From an uncultured Acidobacteriota bacterium (lineage in GTDB: Bacteria > Acidobacteriota > Blastocatellia > RBC074): a DNA stretch of 64,000 nt. Positions 17,901-25,974 of the stretch are shown in pieces (position 1 is the stretch's first letter; every line of letters starts with the position of its first letter). A program made the translations under genes and the position numbers. The notes under the pieces were generated by a model, which ran no database searches, had not been told where the DNA came from, and saw nothing but the letters and a program-made list of their open reading frames with translations. The stretch is taken from NCBI GenBank assembly GCA_902825875.1, contig CADECP010000009.1, positions 107,950 through 171,949 on the forward strand. The letters run 5' to 3'.

Positions 17901-20237
17901 CCACCCGCAAGCCGCAGAAGTTTCAACGTTGATCGTGCCTGCTCCGCCCGAAGCGGCAAATGCAGTGTTGTTCGCCGCAACCGAGTACGCGCAATTGCCA
18001 ACGGTCAGAATGTTGTTGCCAGTTGCCGATTGGCCGTCCGGATTGGTGATGGTAACGGTTTTGATTCCGACGCTGGCTGCAACTGTCGAAAGATTCAACT
18101 GCACGGTTGTCGGATTAACGTAATTGACGCTGTTGACCGTGACTCCGCCGCTGACTTGAGCGCGCAACCGGCAACTGAACGCTTCGCCCGGATCGAAAAA
18201 GCCTGCGCCTTCAGCGGAAATTCCTGTGATTGTGACGTTGACGGAGCTTTGCCCGGCGGCGACTGCTGGCGGATTGGCTGCCGCTGGAATCGCGGGCGGC
18301 GGCGCGGGAATTTTCGCCACACGCAAACCGTAAGAATTGGCGACATCGGCAAATTGCTGAACCGTCCACAAAGTCATGTCGTCGCAAGGATCAACGCTGG
18401 TGAACGAATAATCTCCCCAACGGCGACGGCCTTGCTGATTGCCGCTGTCGCTCGAAGGGTTGTAAGGCGCGGGGCTGGTCGTAATCAGCAACGGCGATTG
18501 CAAAGTTCCCAGCGAATCACCAGCCAACCGGTTGGCAATCATCGCGTTGATGTATTCGCTGGTTCCGGCGGTGTTCCCGCCCAGCAACACATGCCCTTGC
18601 CCTGAAATCGCCAGCGACGGCATGAAGTAATTTCGTTCGTCTTCGGTGTTGGTGGCGGTTGGCGTGAACAGCGTTCCGGCTTGTTTCAGTGTTGGACTGT
18701 TGGTGTTTAGGTCGGTGATTTCATACCAGCGAATGCCGTTGCGCGTGCGCGGAGCATCAACCGTGCCTTCGTTGTTGACCGAAATGTTGTGAGTCGTCCA
18801 GATGCTGCCGTTGCGGAATTGCGCCATCGTCAAACGGTCGTCAATCGCGTCCAGCCTGCCGTTGACGCCGTTGATATTGCCGCGATGGCGAACTGTGATC
18901 GGTTGCGAAGTAGCCAGCACGTTCAGGTAAATGTTCGCCGACATTACGGGAACTCCGCCGGGATTGGTGACTCGGCGCAGCACCAACCGGCCAAGACTGT
19001 TGGCGTCGGTTCCGATGAAATAACCTTCGGTCGAATTCGGATCGCTGTTGTCCACTCCCTGCGGCGTGAAAATGCCGTTTCTCAGCAAAGAGCCGGACAT
19101 ATCCACCAAATTGCGAAAAACAGACACGACAATCTGCCCGCCGCTCAACAACGAAGATTTGCGAATGACAAACGCCGTCGTGTTGGAAAAAGCTCGATTG
19201 CAAAACTGGTTCAAGCCGACGTAAAGCGCGTTGGCGTCAATTCCCAGCGTCGGAAAGTCGGCGAAACATCCGTTGTCGCCCGCCGGAGAAACTTGATTGT
19301 GCTGGAATTGGTAAAACGTCCAGATGGTGGCCGTGTTGATCGTGGCCGAATCGCTGACCGCCAACAGCACGCGATTGTTGGATGACGCCGTGTTGATGAT
19401 GACGATGAACCATCGCCCGGAAAGCCTGTCGTATCGAACGCGCGGATCAGTCGTGATGCTTCCGGCTCTGACCGAATTGAAAAAGCTGTCAATGTCAGCG
19501 TCTAGCTGGCCAATCGCGCCGGTCGTTTTGTTGAAGACTCGAATGCGGCCATTGACTGCCAGCAAAAACTGCGTCGGCCCGGCGGCTCCCATCGCATCGG
19601 GCGGGAAGGCGCTGGTCTCGGCCAGGTTTGCGGCTGTGAAAGCGAGGCTCGGTGAAGGGGCGAATGGAAGACGTGGAGAAGGAGGGAGAGATAGAGAGAT
19701 TGAGGGATGGGGAGATTTTGATCTTTCTTCCTCAACCACTCTGTCTCTCAATCTCTCAGTCCCTCTATCACTCATTCCCGCTGTCTCAGAAGGCGGCCAC
19801 AACGCGCCCGGCAATGCTTCAGGATTTTGCGGCAAACCGTCACGGTCAAGGCGTTCGTGTTCGCGTTCGGCATTGCGCCCGGCGTCCTTTTCCGCCTGTC
19901 GTATGGAGCGAATGCCATTTGCTCGCAACGCAGCTTCGCGTTCCATGATGTCGGCTGTGGTTTCGGCAATGCCTGCTTCGCCAATCCACGGCGAACCGTT
20001 GATCGAACCGTCGGCGTTGATTTGTTGCTGGTCGTTTTTAGTTTTCCTGACGGGCGAAGTTTTGGTTTTAGTCTTTGTCGTTGAACTTCGACGTTCGGCG
20101 GTGGGCTTGGCTTTGTGCTGAGCCAATCCGTCCATCAGCCATTTGCCAAACGCGACGCAGAAAATCGCCAACGTGAAAAACATCAGCCGACGAATGCCGG
20201 AAGATTGAAGCCGAAACTTGCGGAAAGAAAAAAACAT
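14901..20237 (-). CDS. Giant modular surface protein: BACON, P-domain, TIG, dockerin-like, cohesin-like
   Basis: 1778 residues with an N-terminal hydrophobic anchor (about 19-35). Order (approximate residues): charged linker to about 200; a region with propeller-like sequence (FPPDAMGAAGPTQFLLAVNG); two BACON-like domains (748-835, 834-916; CAYSVAANN, CGWTAISNSSFI); a beta-sandwich; a proprotein-convertase P-domain-like module (1197-1369; DHSWVGDLVFRLTSPAGT); a TIG/IPT domain (1375-1447); a beta domain; a dockerin-like pair (1550-1629; DVSPRPSGNNNGVLTVSDW and DVAPRETLGDGRITLIDW); and a cohesin-like end (1655-1760; LGFSLNFDSSAWRF). Likely a secreted or surface adhesion/scaffolding protein. Two repeat elements lie inside the frame (19690-19770 and 15277-15325). 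AGGA lies seven bases before the start. Confidence 0.82.
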   Translation of the reverse strand: MFFSFRKFRLQSSGIRRLMFFTLAIFCVAFGKWLMDGLAQHKAKPTAERRSSTTKTKTKTSPVRKTKNDQQQINADGSINGSPWIGEAGIAETTADIMEREAALRANGIRSIRQAEKDAGRNAEREHERLDRDGLPQNPEALPGALWPPSETAGMSDRGTERLRDRVVEEERSKSPHPSISLSLPPSPRLPFAPSPSLAFTAANLAETSAFPPDAMGAAGPTQFLLAVNGRIRVFNKTTGAIGQLDADIDSFFNSVRAGSITTDPRVRYDRLSGRWFIVIINTASSNNRVLLAVSDSATINTATIWTFYQFQHNQVSPAGDNGCFADFPTLGIDANALYVGLNQFCNRAFSNTTAFVIRKSSLLSGGQIVVSVFRNLVDMSGSLLRNGIFTPQGVDNSDPNSTEGYFIGTDANSLGRLVLRRVTNPGGVPVMSANIYLNVLATSQPITVRHRGNINGVNGRLDAIDDRLTMAQFRNGSIWTTHNISVNNEGTVDAPRTRNGIRWYEITDLNTNSPTLKQAGTLFTPTATNTEDERNYFMPSLAISGQGHVLLGGNTAGTSEYINAMIANRLAGDSLGTLQSPLLITTSPAPYNPSSDSGNQQGRRRWGDYSFTSVDPCDDMTLWTVQQFADVANSYGLRVAKIPAPPPAIPAAANPPAVAAGQSSVNVTITGISAEGAGFFDPGEAFSCRLRAQVSGGVTVNSVNYVNPTTVQLNLSTVAASVGIKTVTITNPDGQSATGNNILTVGNCAYSVAANNTAFAASGGAGTINVETSAACGWTAISNSSFITINSGSVASGTGTVNFTVAPTIGAARTGTITVAGQTVTISQNFGNGCAYALTPTTRNFPANGGSGSFTVTAASECEWTPTISDSFIKVLFVSGAQGNGSINFTVAANEQPIPRTGTISIGGQAFTITQDAAPFELSVDDGGFETAAGISTGGTSFRVNRLTPAFYPATINAVSVYFPDNASVRVGDQFSVVVAANSDGDANIDGMTFQTTAAQVQQVGAFNVINIAPLTISSGDFVVGIRLTQAENVFPFALDTTKSKTRSYRSLDGVTFELIDSIGSFGNYGIRARLVRPAKLLIAAGASLVTESCAPANKVIDPGETVTVSLSLGNNGSSAITNLAATLLSAGNITIGDQIRTYGAMTPGSAAVTRQFTFTASGACGGTLPVILGLKDGNEDLGVVTFNFTMGALGTTARTFSYTGEATKIPDGDSRGVSLPIVVSGFGSALADLNFRIDGTECSTNLAATGVGVDHSWVGDLVFRLTSPAGTTVTIISRPGGSGNSGKNFCQTLLDDDAADAMSIGSIASNGPIPQGPPYTGTFKPSNALSAFDGENPNGTWLLTVVDAFAGDSGSVRAFSLQLTGFACCQTNCLDVSGLSASSGFAGNQITISGNGFSGVTSVKFGDVAAQFTINNNNSITATVPAGARTAPIVLGKPGCVDAQTLTFTTFPSIALTPAALSVSIGGVSNLMTVSLGYAQSNGVTVSLSSSNTSFATVPASMVVPAGSTSASFSVTGVATGNSVTITATLPASLGGTSASATISRVGQGYEADVSPRPSGNNNGVLTVSDWVQVGRFVAGLDTVAAGNEFQRADVAPRETLGDGRITLIDWVQTGRYVAGVDALPVAGGPTSVTLGIGNRESGIGSWELGVGKKSANEFAIRNADGLVMVKLDATGEENALGFSLNFDSSAWRFVLAKVGRNAQSATLLVNSSEAAKGRVGIALALPTGQTLRVGNAEIVTLQFAPIGRSRKPMRVEFADFPIARSRVNAKANQLR
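15277..15325. repeat. Heptanucleotide tandem repeat inside the giant surface protein gene
   Basis: Seven 7-bp units: three of CCAACTC then four of CCGATTC. They are read on the minus strand as GIGNRESGIGSWELGVG. The array lies between the dockerin-like and cohesin-like modules and keeps the frame open. A related array of six units is at 35728-35769. It resembles the STRR heptamer repeats known from cyanobacteria. Confidence 0.85.
19690..19770. repeat. GAGAGAT-type short repeat palindrome inside the giant surface protein gene
   Basis: The left side is built from GAGAGATAGAGAGATTGAGG-like words; the right side is the inverse (CTGTCTCTCAATCTCTCAG). AGAGATTGAG at 19695-19704 pairs with CTCAATCTCT at 19747-19756. 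Read in the gene it encodes the odd segment RLRDRVVEEERSKSPHPSIS in the N-terminal linker, unlike neighbouring protein sequence. The frame stays open. Confidence 0.65.
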
Positions 20238-20725
20238 ACCGATTCCTGAACCTCACCAACAGCCACAGCCAGTCAATGGATGCAGCTACGCCGTTACCGT
20301 AACAGCGAAAAGAATTTCAAAAATGAAGTGCTGAAACTTATCAGGGATTGAGAGGCTGACTCGCTGCCGGTGGTTGGGGCTGAAACTTCATGGTGAGACT
20401 GCCGCCCAACGGCTCAATTGGAAGATCAAGAAAAGCTCTTCCGAGCGGAACACCAACTCGCGCGCCACGCGCGTGCAGAATCGAGTCGTTTTGGATTCGC
20501 GGTTGCGAATTCGCCTCGTTTGCTTGTCGCCGATTCCGATGCCGATGGCGACAAGCGGGCGCAAAAGTAATCAGCGGACTTCGGACTGTCAAGACGGAGT
20601 TTGTGCCAGCGTTTTGCTTGATTCTCAGCGAAACCCATTGCATCTTGTCGCACGGATTGTTCACACTAAATTCCCAATGCTGTTCAGACCGCCGGGCAAA
20701 GCAATAAATAAATGGAGGAATCACC
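20238..20725. other. 488-bp divergent intergenic region
   Basis: This gap separates the giant surface protein (minus) from the second S9 peptidase (plus). It must carry both promoters, but no convincing -35/-10 pair stands out. A minus-strand frame of 128 codons (20341-20727) spans it. Its end (GVPLGRAFLDLPIEPLGGSL) looks protein-like, but it has no good start signal and overlaps the peptidase start, so I do not call it a gene. It could be a relic. Confidence 0.4.
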
Positions 20726-23023
20726 ATGGAGCGTCATCGCTTATTTCGGACGTCAGCTTTAGTTTTGACCCTATGTTTGCTGAGCGTAGTGGCTTTATCG
20801 CAAGGCACGCTGGCCGATTACGAACGTGCCTTCGGTTTACGAGACCAGTTGCAGGGCAAAACGGTCAACCTGCCCGACCGCGCCAACTGGATCGGGAAAA
20901 CCAGCCGATTCTGGTACAGGAAATCTGTCGTTGGCGGCAACGAGTTTGTGTTGGTGGATGCGGAAACGCTGGCCAAACGCCCGGCTTTCGATCACGAAAA
21001 ACTTGCGGCGGCGCTTTCGACCGCAATGAACGAAAAATACTCTGCGCTGAAATTGCCGTTTCAGCAAATCACGTTTGCGAATGACGAAAAAAGCATTGAG
21101 TTCAGCGTTGTAGACGCCCGATGGCGATGCGATCTGGCAGATTATTCCGTCAAAAAATTGCCGCCGGAAGAACGACGCGGCGGAATTACCTTCAGCACAG
21201 GTTTACCAGGACCGCGCTACAACTTTCCGCGAACCGATGCGAAGGTGTCGCCCGATGGAAAGTGGGAGGCCTGGATCAGCAATTTCAACGTCTGGATTCG
21301 TCCAAAAGGTAAACGCGAAGGCACGGCGCTAAGCTTCGACGGGTCTGAAGGGAATTATTACGCGCTGGCTTCGTTGGTGTGGTCGCCCGATTCCAAAATG
21401 GTCGCAGCGTACCGCGTGCGCCCAGGTTACAACCGCAAGGTTCAATACGTGGAATCTTCGCCAGCCGATCAGGTTCAGCCGAAATATCATTCGATGGATT
21501 ACGCCAAACCGGGCGACGCGCTGGATCAGCCGCAGCCTGTGTTGTTTCACGTCGAATCCAAAAAGCAGATTGTGGTGGACAACGCGCTGTTTCCGAATCC
21601 GTACAACCTGACGCGCATTGAATGGCGCAAAGACAATCAAGCCTTCACGTTTGAATACAATCAACGCGGCCATCAGGTTTATCGCATCGTCGAAGTTGAC
21701 GCCGCCAGCGGAAAAGCGCGTTCGGTCATCAGCGAAGAACCGAAAACCTTCTTCACTTATTCCAGCAAGAAATATCGCTTCGATCTGGCCGACGGCAAAG
21801 AAATCATCTGGATGTCCGAACGCGATGGCTGGAATCATCTTTACCTGATGGACGGTGCAACCGGGCAGGTCAAAAACCAGATTACCAAAGGTCGGTGGGT
21901 GGTTCGCGGCGTCGAAAAAGTTGACGAAGAAAAACGCCAAATCTGGTTTCAAGCCAGCGGAATGTATTCCGGCAAAGACCCGTATTTTGTTCATTACTAC
22001 CGGATCAATTTCGACGGCAGCGGCTTGACCGCTTTGACCGAAGCTGACGCCAATCATTCGGTGACGTTTTCTGCCGACATGAAGTTTTACGTGGATTCGT
22101 GGTCGCGCGTGGATTTGCCAACGATGGCTGAATTGCGAAACTCGGCAGACAAAAAGCTGCTGGCGGAACTCGAACGCGGCGACATTCAGGAACTGGTCAA
22201 AGCCGGTTGGCGCGCGCCCGAAGTTTTCACGGCGTTGGGACGCGATAGCAAGACCGACATTTGGGGAGTGATTTATCGTCCATCGAATTTCGATCCGCTG
22301 AAAAAATATCCGGTCATCGAAAATATCTACGCCGGGCCGCACAGTTCATTCGTGCCGAAATCCTTCGGCGCTTTCAACGCTATGCAGGCGATGGCCGAAC
22401 TTGGTTTCATCGTCGTGCAGGTGGACGGAATGGGCACGTCCAACCGTTCAAAAGCCTTTCACGATGTCGCGTGGAAAAACCTGGGCGATGCCGGATTCCC
22501 GGATCGCATCTTGTGGCATCAAGCCGTTGCGGCGAAGTATCGTTATTACGACATCACGCGCGTAGGGATTTTCGGCACTTCGGCTGGCGGCCAAAGCTCA
22601 TTGGGCGGCTTGCTCTTTCACCCGGAATTTTACAAAGTTTGCGTCTCATCCTGCGGCTGCCACGACAATCGAATGGACAAGATTTGGTGGAACGAACAAT
22701 GGATGGGTTGGCCGCTGGGGCCGGAATATGCTGCGGCGTCCAACGTTGATAACGCTCACCGGTTGCAAGGCAAGTTGTTGCTGATTCTGGGCGAACTGGA
22801 CACCAACGTTGATCCGGCTTCGACCATGCAGGTCGTCAACGCGCTGATCAAAGCTGAAAAGACTTTCGACTTTTTGATGCTGCCCGGCGCGGGCCATACT
22901 TCCGGCGGAGCTTACGGCGACAAACGGCGCTACGACTATTTCGTTCACCATCTGTTGGGAGTCGAACCGCCTGACTGGAACAAGATCGAAAAGAACAAGA
23001 TCGCTGCCGCCGACGGCAAATGA
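20726..23023 (+). CDS. S9 family peptidase, dipeptidyl-peptidase IV-like
   Basis: 765 residues, the size of DPP IV/S9B enzymes. A signal peptide ([19 protein letters not shown]) is followed by a beta-propeller with DPP IV-type signatures ([52 protein letters not shown]). The hydrolase domain has Ser619 in [10 protein letters not shown], an Asp in GELDTNVDP and a His in [13 protein letters not shown] at 20714-20718 fixes the ATG. It probably removes N-terminal dipeptides in the periplasm. A DsbA-like gene starts 50 bp downstream and likely shares the transcript. Confidence 0.94.
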   Translation: MERHRLFRTSALVLTLCLLSVVALSQGTLADYERAFGLRDQLQGKTVNLPDRANWIGKTSRFWYRKSVVGGNEFVLVDAETLAKRPAFDHEKLAAALSTAMNEKYSALKLPFQQITFANDEKSIEFSVVDARWRCDLADYSVKKLPPEERRGGITFSTGLPGPRYNFPRTDAKVSPDGKWEAWISNFNVWIRPKGKREGTALSFDGSEGNYYALASLVWSPDSKMVAAYRVRPGYNRKVQYVESSPADQVQPKYHSMDYAKPGDALDQPQPVLFHVESKKQIVVDNALFPNPYNLTRIEWRKDNQAFTFEYNQRGHQVYRIVEVDAASGKARSVISEEPKTFFTYSSKKYRFDLADGKEIIWMSERDGWNHLYLMDGATGQVKNQITKGRWVVRGVEKVDEEKRQIWFQASGMYSGKDPYFVHYYRINFDGSGLTALTEADANHSVTFSADMKFYVDSWSRVDLPTMAELRNSADKKLLAELERGDIQELVKAGWRAPEVFTALGRDSKTDIWGVIYRPSNFDPLKKYPVIENIYAGPHSSFVPKSFGAFNAMQAMAELGFIVVQVDGMGTSNRSKAFHDVAWKNLGDAGFPDRILWHQAVAAKYRYYDITRVGIFGTSAGGQSSLGGLLFHPEFYKVCVSSCGCHDNRMDKIWWNEQWMGWPLGPEYAAASNVDNAHRLQGKLLLILGELDTNVDPASTMQVVNALIKAEKTFDFLMLPGAGHTSGGAYGDKRRYDYFVHHLLGVEPPDWNKIEKNKIAAADGK

Positions 23024-23072
23024 GTTTTCTGTCTTACTGCTTTTACAAACATTCCAAAGGATCGAAATCTGA

Positions 23073-23708
23073 ATGAAGCGCAATCTACCGTTTATCATCA
23101 TCGGGGTCGTGTTCGGGCTGGCCATCGTCGCCGGTTACTGGATGTTCAGCACATCAAAACCTCAAACCAAAACTTCCATGCCAACGCCGCAGGCTGAAAC
23201 TGGCGGTCAAGCCGCCAAATTGGTGGTGTTGTCAGAATTTGGCGATTACCAGTGTCCGCCGTGTGGCGCTCTGCACCCGGAACTGAAAAAGATCAAAGAA
23301 AAATATGGCAGCCAGGTGCGGCTGGATTTTTATAACTTCCCGCTGACCAGAATTCACCAACACGCGATGGCCGCTTCGCAAGCAGCAATGGCCGCAAAAC
23401 AGCAAGGCAAGTTCTGGGAAATGCATAACTTGCTGTATGAAAGCCAGGAGTTGTGGAAAGACGTTTCGGATATGAAGCCGATTTTGAAGAACTTCGCACA
23501 GCAATTGAAACTGGACGTTGAACAATTCGAGCGGGATTTCGACAGCTTGCAAGTGAAAGCGGCTGTTGCTTCGGACGTTCAGCGCGGTGAAGCACTGGGA
23601 GTCACTGGCACTCCGACTTTGTTTATCAACGGGCAATTGCTGGATTCCGAAACGATGACGGCGGAAGTGCTTCGCACGGAAATTGACAAACGGTTGGCAG
23701 GGAACTGA
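23073..23708 (+). CDS. DsbA-family thioredoxin-like protein
   Basis: 211 residues: an N-terminal membrane anchor (about 6-24), a short Gln/Thr-rich linker, then a thioredoxin-fold domain with inserted helical part. The redox motif is Cys61-Pro-Pro-Cys64 in GDYQCPPCG. The cis-proline loop is visible as VTGTPTLFING. It most resembles DSBA-like thioredoxin domain proteins that act on disulfides outside the cytoplasm. CPPC is unusual compared with the CPHC of E. coli DsbA and leaves open whether it is an oxidase or reductase. It lies downstream of an exported S9 peptidase and before a strong terminator. Confidence 0.9.
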   Translation: MKRNLPFIIIGVVFGLAIVAGYWMFSTSKPQTKTSMPTPQAETGGQAAKLVVLSEFGDYQCPPCGALHPELKKIKEKYGSQVRLDFYNFPLTRIHQHAMAASQAAMAAKQQGKFWEMHNLLYESQELWKDVSDMKPILKNFAQQLKLDVEQFERDFDSLQVKAAVASDVQRGEALGVTGTPTLFINGQLLDSETMTAEVLRTEIDKRLAGN

Positions 23709-23730
23709 AGTCAGTCAACAAATGCCTAAA

Positions 23731-23780
23731 AACAATTCAAGCCTCAGTTTGTTGGTTCAAACTGAGGCTTGAGTTGTTTT
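23731..23780. terminator. Strong bidirectional terminator
   Basis: A 14-bp perfect core stem (CAAGCCTCAGTTTG 23738-23751 with CAAACTGAGGCTTG 23758-23771) has a 6-nt loop. It extends by 7 more pairs (one G-T) to about 21 bp, flanked by AAAAAC on the left and GTTTTGG on the right. It sits between the converging DsbA-like and M48 genes and suits both. Confidence 0.85.
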
Positions 23781-23803
23781 GGGTTGTGAATTGCAAATTG
23801 CAA

Positions 23804-24904
23804 TTAGTTGCCCGGCGGTTTTTCGCCTTGTTTGCGAAGCGTCGGACGCTCTTTTTGTTCAGTGGATTCCGTGCCGGTTGAACTGGCGTCGCCATTTTCA
23901 CCGGGCGCTCCGGGCTGACGGCGTTTCAGCGTCGGGCGTTTGCTGTCCGCTTCGGAAGCTCCGCCGATGCGACCGCCGGTCGAACGGGCGTTGGTGATCG
24001 AAATCAGCCGATTTTTGACTTGCTGGAATTCCGATGTGTTGATCGTATATTCGCTGCGTTCTGGGAATCGCGCGATCAAGGCATTCACCTTGTCAATTCG
24101 TTCGCCGACCACCGGATGAGTGCTGAAGATTTTGTTGATAGTGCCGGGCTTTTTCTTTTCCTGAGCTTGCAGCTTTTCAAAGAAGGTAGCCATCGCGTGC
24201 GGGTCGTAACCTGTTGCCCACAGATATTGCACGCCCAGCATATCGGCTTCGTATTCGGCATTGCGCGAAAATTTCAAAAAGCCCACCGGGATGAAAATGC
24301 TGGCAGCCTGACGCGCGCCGAAACCGCCCCAACCACCGACAAAAATCAGCGGCAAGGTGCTCCAATTGACGATTTCGCCTTTCGAGGCTTGTTCGACTCC
24401 GTGCCGAGCGGCAACGTGCGCGATTTCATGAGCCATCGGCCCGGCCAGTTCGGCTTCGTTGTCCGCAGCCAGAATCAGCCCTTTGTTCACATAAAAGAAT
24501 CCGCCCGGCAACGCAAAGGCGTTTACTTCGTCGGCGTCAACCACTTTGATTGTGAAGGGAACTTTGGCGTCCGAATGAAGCACCAGATTCTGGCCGACCT
24601 TGTTGATGTATTCGACGACGATCGGGTCTTCAACCAGCTTGGCGGAACGATCCACTTCCTGAGCAAACTGGCGTCCGATGCCGACTTCTTTGTCTATTGA
24701 ATAAAAATTGATCTGGTGTTTGTTGATGTTCCGCTTGCCGATCATTTCCGGGTTTTCTTTTTCATCGAGAGGCTGTGATTTGACGGCGGCGGTTGGTTTG
24801 GCGGAAGGTTTCTGCTGATTGTTTTGAGCAAAAGCAGGGGCGGAAAGCAACAAAAGACTCATTGCAACTCCGCAACCGGTGAGCGATTTTTCCGATAATC
24901 TCAT
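23804..24904 (-). CDS. M48 family metalloprotease
   Basis: 366 residues with a cleavable signal peptide (CGVAMSLLLLSAPAFAQ). The zinc motif HEIAH is at 159-163 in GPMAHEIAHVAARHGVEQ, and the third ligand region is FSRNAEYEADMLGVQYL. The pattern VNAFALPGGFFYVNKGLI upstream is typical of BepA/YfgC/LoiP-like periplasmic M48 proteases, which take part in outer-membrane protein quality control. The C-terminal 60 residues are low-complexity and basic (KRPTLKRRQPGAPGENGD). AAGGAG lies before the ATG. It appears monocistronic, with a possible promoter at 25053-25058. Confidence 0.93.
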   Translation of the reverse strand: MRLSEKSLTGCGVAMSLLLLSAPAFAQNNQQKPSAKPTAAVKSQPLDEKENPEMIGKRNINKHQINFYSIDKEVGIGRQFAQEVDRSAKLVEDPIVVEYINKVGQNLVLHSDAKVPFTIKVVDADEVNAFALPGGFFYVNKGLILAADNEAELAGPMAHEIAHVAARHGVEQASKGEIVNWSTLPLIFVGGWGGFGARQAASIFIPVGFLKFSRNAEYEADMLGVQYLWATGYDPHAMATFFEKLQAQEKKKPGTINKIFSTHPVVGERIDKVNALIARFPERSEYTINTSEFQQVKNRLISITNARSTGGRIGGASEADSKRPTLKRRQPGAPGENGDASSTGTESTEQKERPTLRKQGEKPPGN

Positions 24905-25052
24905 TGCTAAATCTCCTTACCAAAATCTCTGTGGTATCAACTGAGCGGGGCCAGTGCTCATACAATTCTGCCGATCCGATTGACCGACAATGTTTAGTGG
25001 CCGTGTTCAATGCAATCTATTTTGTTTATTGTTCTGCACTTGAAGTGAGCGC

Positions 25053-25058
25053 ATTATA
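25053..25058 (-). promoter_or_regulatory. Possible -10 element upstream of the M48 gene
   Basis: The minus strand reads TATAATGCGC here, the same 10-mer as in the promoter at 1310. The -35 region is weak (CAGCAT with a 17-bp spacer). It lies about 150 bp from the M48 ATG. Nothing else is recognised in the 325-bp gap 24905-25229 shared with the divergent endonuclease III gene. Confidence 0.35.
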
Positions 25059-25229
25059 CTCAGCGTTAATAAAACATGCTGCTACTTTGTAATTAATCTT
25101 CTCTCAATGGGAACGGTCTCATTTTTGAGATGAACCGTCGGCAGTCACGCGGTCATTGTGTGAGTTTGACCACACCAATGGGCTGCCAAAAGATCAATTC
25201 ACCAGAAAAACACACCGATAACCGACACA

Positions 25230-25907
25230 ATGAAAGAAACCAAAGAGCAACTCAAAGTTCGCGCGCAACAAATCATCCGCGCGCTGAAGAAAACTTATCC
25301 CGACGCAACCTGCGCGCTGAATCATTCCAGTCCGGTTGAGTTATTGTTCGCCACGATTTTGTCGGCGCAATGCACAGACGAACGAGTCAACATCGTCACC
25401 TCAACGCTCTTCCGCAAATATCCAACCCTTGCCGATTACGCCAACGCCGATCCGGCTGAGCTTGAGCAAGACATCAACTCGATCAATTTTTTTCGCAACA
25501 AAGCCAAGTCCATTCAAACTACGGCCCGGTTGCTGTTGGAAAAACACCACGGCGAATTGCCAAAGACACTGGAAGAACTGACGCAACTTGCCGGAGTCGG
25601 TCGCAAAACCGCCAACGTAGTTCTTGGCACAGCTTTCGGCATTCCGACCGGAGTTGTTGTAGACACTCACGTTTCGCGGATTACTCAATTGCTCGGACTG
25701 ACGAAAAACAAAGACGCCGAAAAGATCGAACAGGATTTGATTGAATTGCTGCCGAAAAAGGAATGGATTGATTTTTCGCACCGGCTGATCTGGCACGGTC
25801 GCCGCGTTTGCAAAGCTCGCAAACCGGCGTGCGGCGAATGTTCGCTGGAATCGTTGTGTCCGTCTTCTTTGTTGAAAACGCCCACAGACAAAAAGAAGAT
25901 GAGATAA
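25230..25907 (+). CDS. nth: Endonuclease III (DNA glycosylase/AP lyase)
   Basis: 225 residues, normal for Nth. It removes oxidised pyrimidines and nicks the abasic site in base excision repair. The helix-hairpin-helix is LAGVGRKTANVVL with catalytic Lys126; the catalytic Asp145 is in VVVDTHVSR. The iron-sulfur cluster motif C-x6-C-x2-C-x5-C is complete (CKARKPACGECSLESLC). A basic 12-residue tail follows. No clear Shine-Dalgarno is seen. It is a single gene between the divergent M48 gene and a short inverted repeat. Confidence 0.96.
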   Translation: MKETKEQLKVRAQQIIRALKKTYPDATCALNHSSPVELLFATILSAQCTDERVNIVTSTLFRKYPTLADYANADPAELEQDINSINFFRNKAKSIQTTARLLLEKHHGELPKTLEELTQLAGVGRKTANVVLGTAFGIPTGVVVDTHVSRITQLLGLTKNKDAEKIEQDLIELLPKKEWIDFSHRLIWHGRRVCKARKPACGECSLESLCPSSLLKTPTDKKKMR

Positions 25908-25917
25908 CGGAACAGAC

Positions 25918-25963
25918 GGAAATAACGGAATGGACGGAAATTTCAGTTTCTTCCGTTATTTCC
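25918..25963. repeat. Short inverted repeat between converging nth and VOC-cupin genes
   Basis: GGAAATAACGGAA at 25918-25930 and TTCCGTTATTTCC at 25951-25963 are exact reverse complements with a 20-nt loop. The loop is made of similar ACGGAA words. It lies between two converging genes and may work as a terminator in either direction. Confidence 0.65.
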
Positions 25964-25974
25964 CAACCCTTCAT

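Noticed and set aside
20341-20727. 128-codon minus-strand ORF whose end (PLGRAFLDLPIEPLGGSL) looks protein-like
   Set aside because: No good start; it would overlap the start of the divergent S9 peptidase. The middle is Arg/His/Asn-rich noise. It could be a relic, but I cannot support it as a gene.
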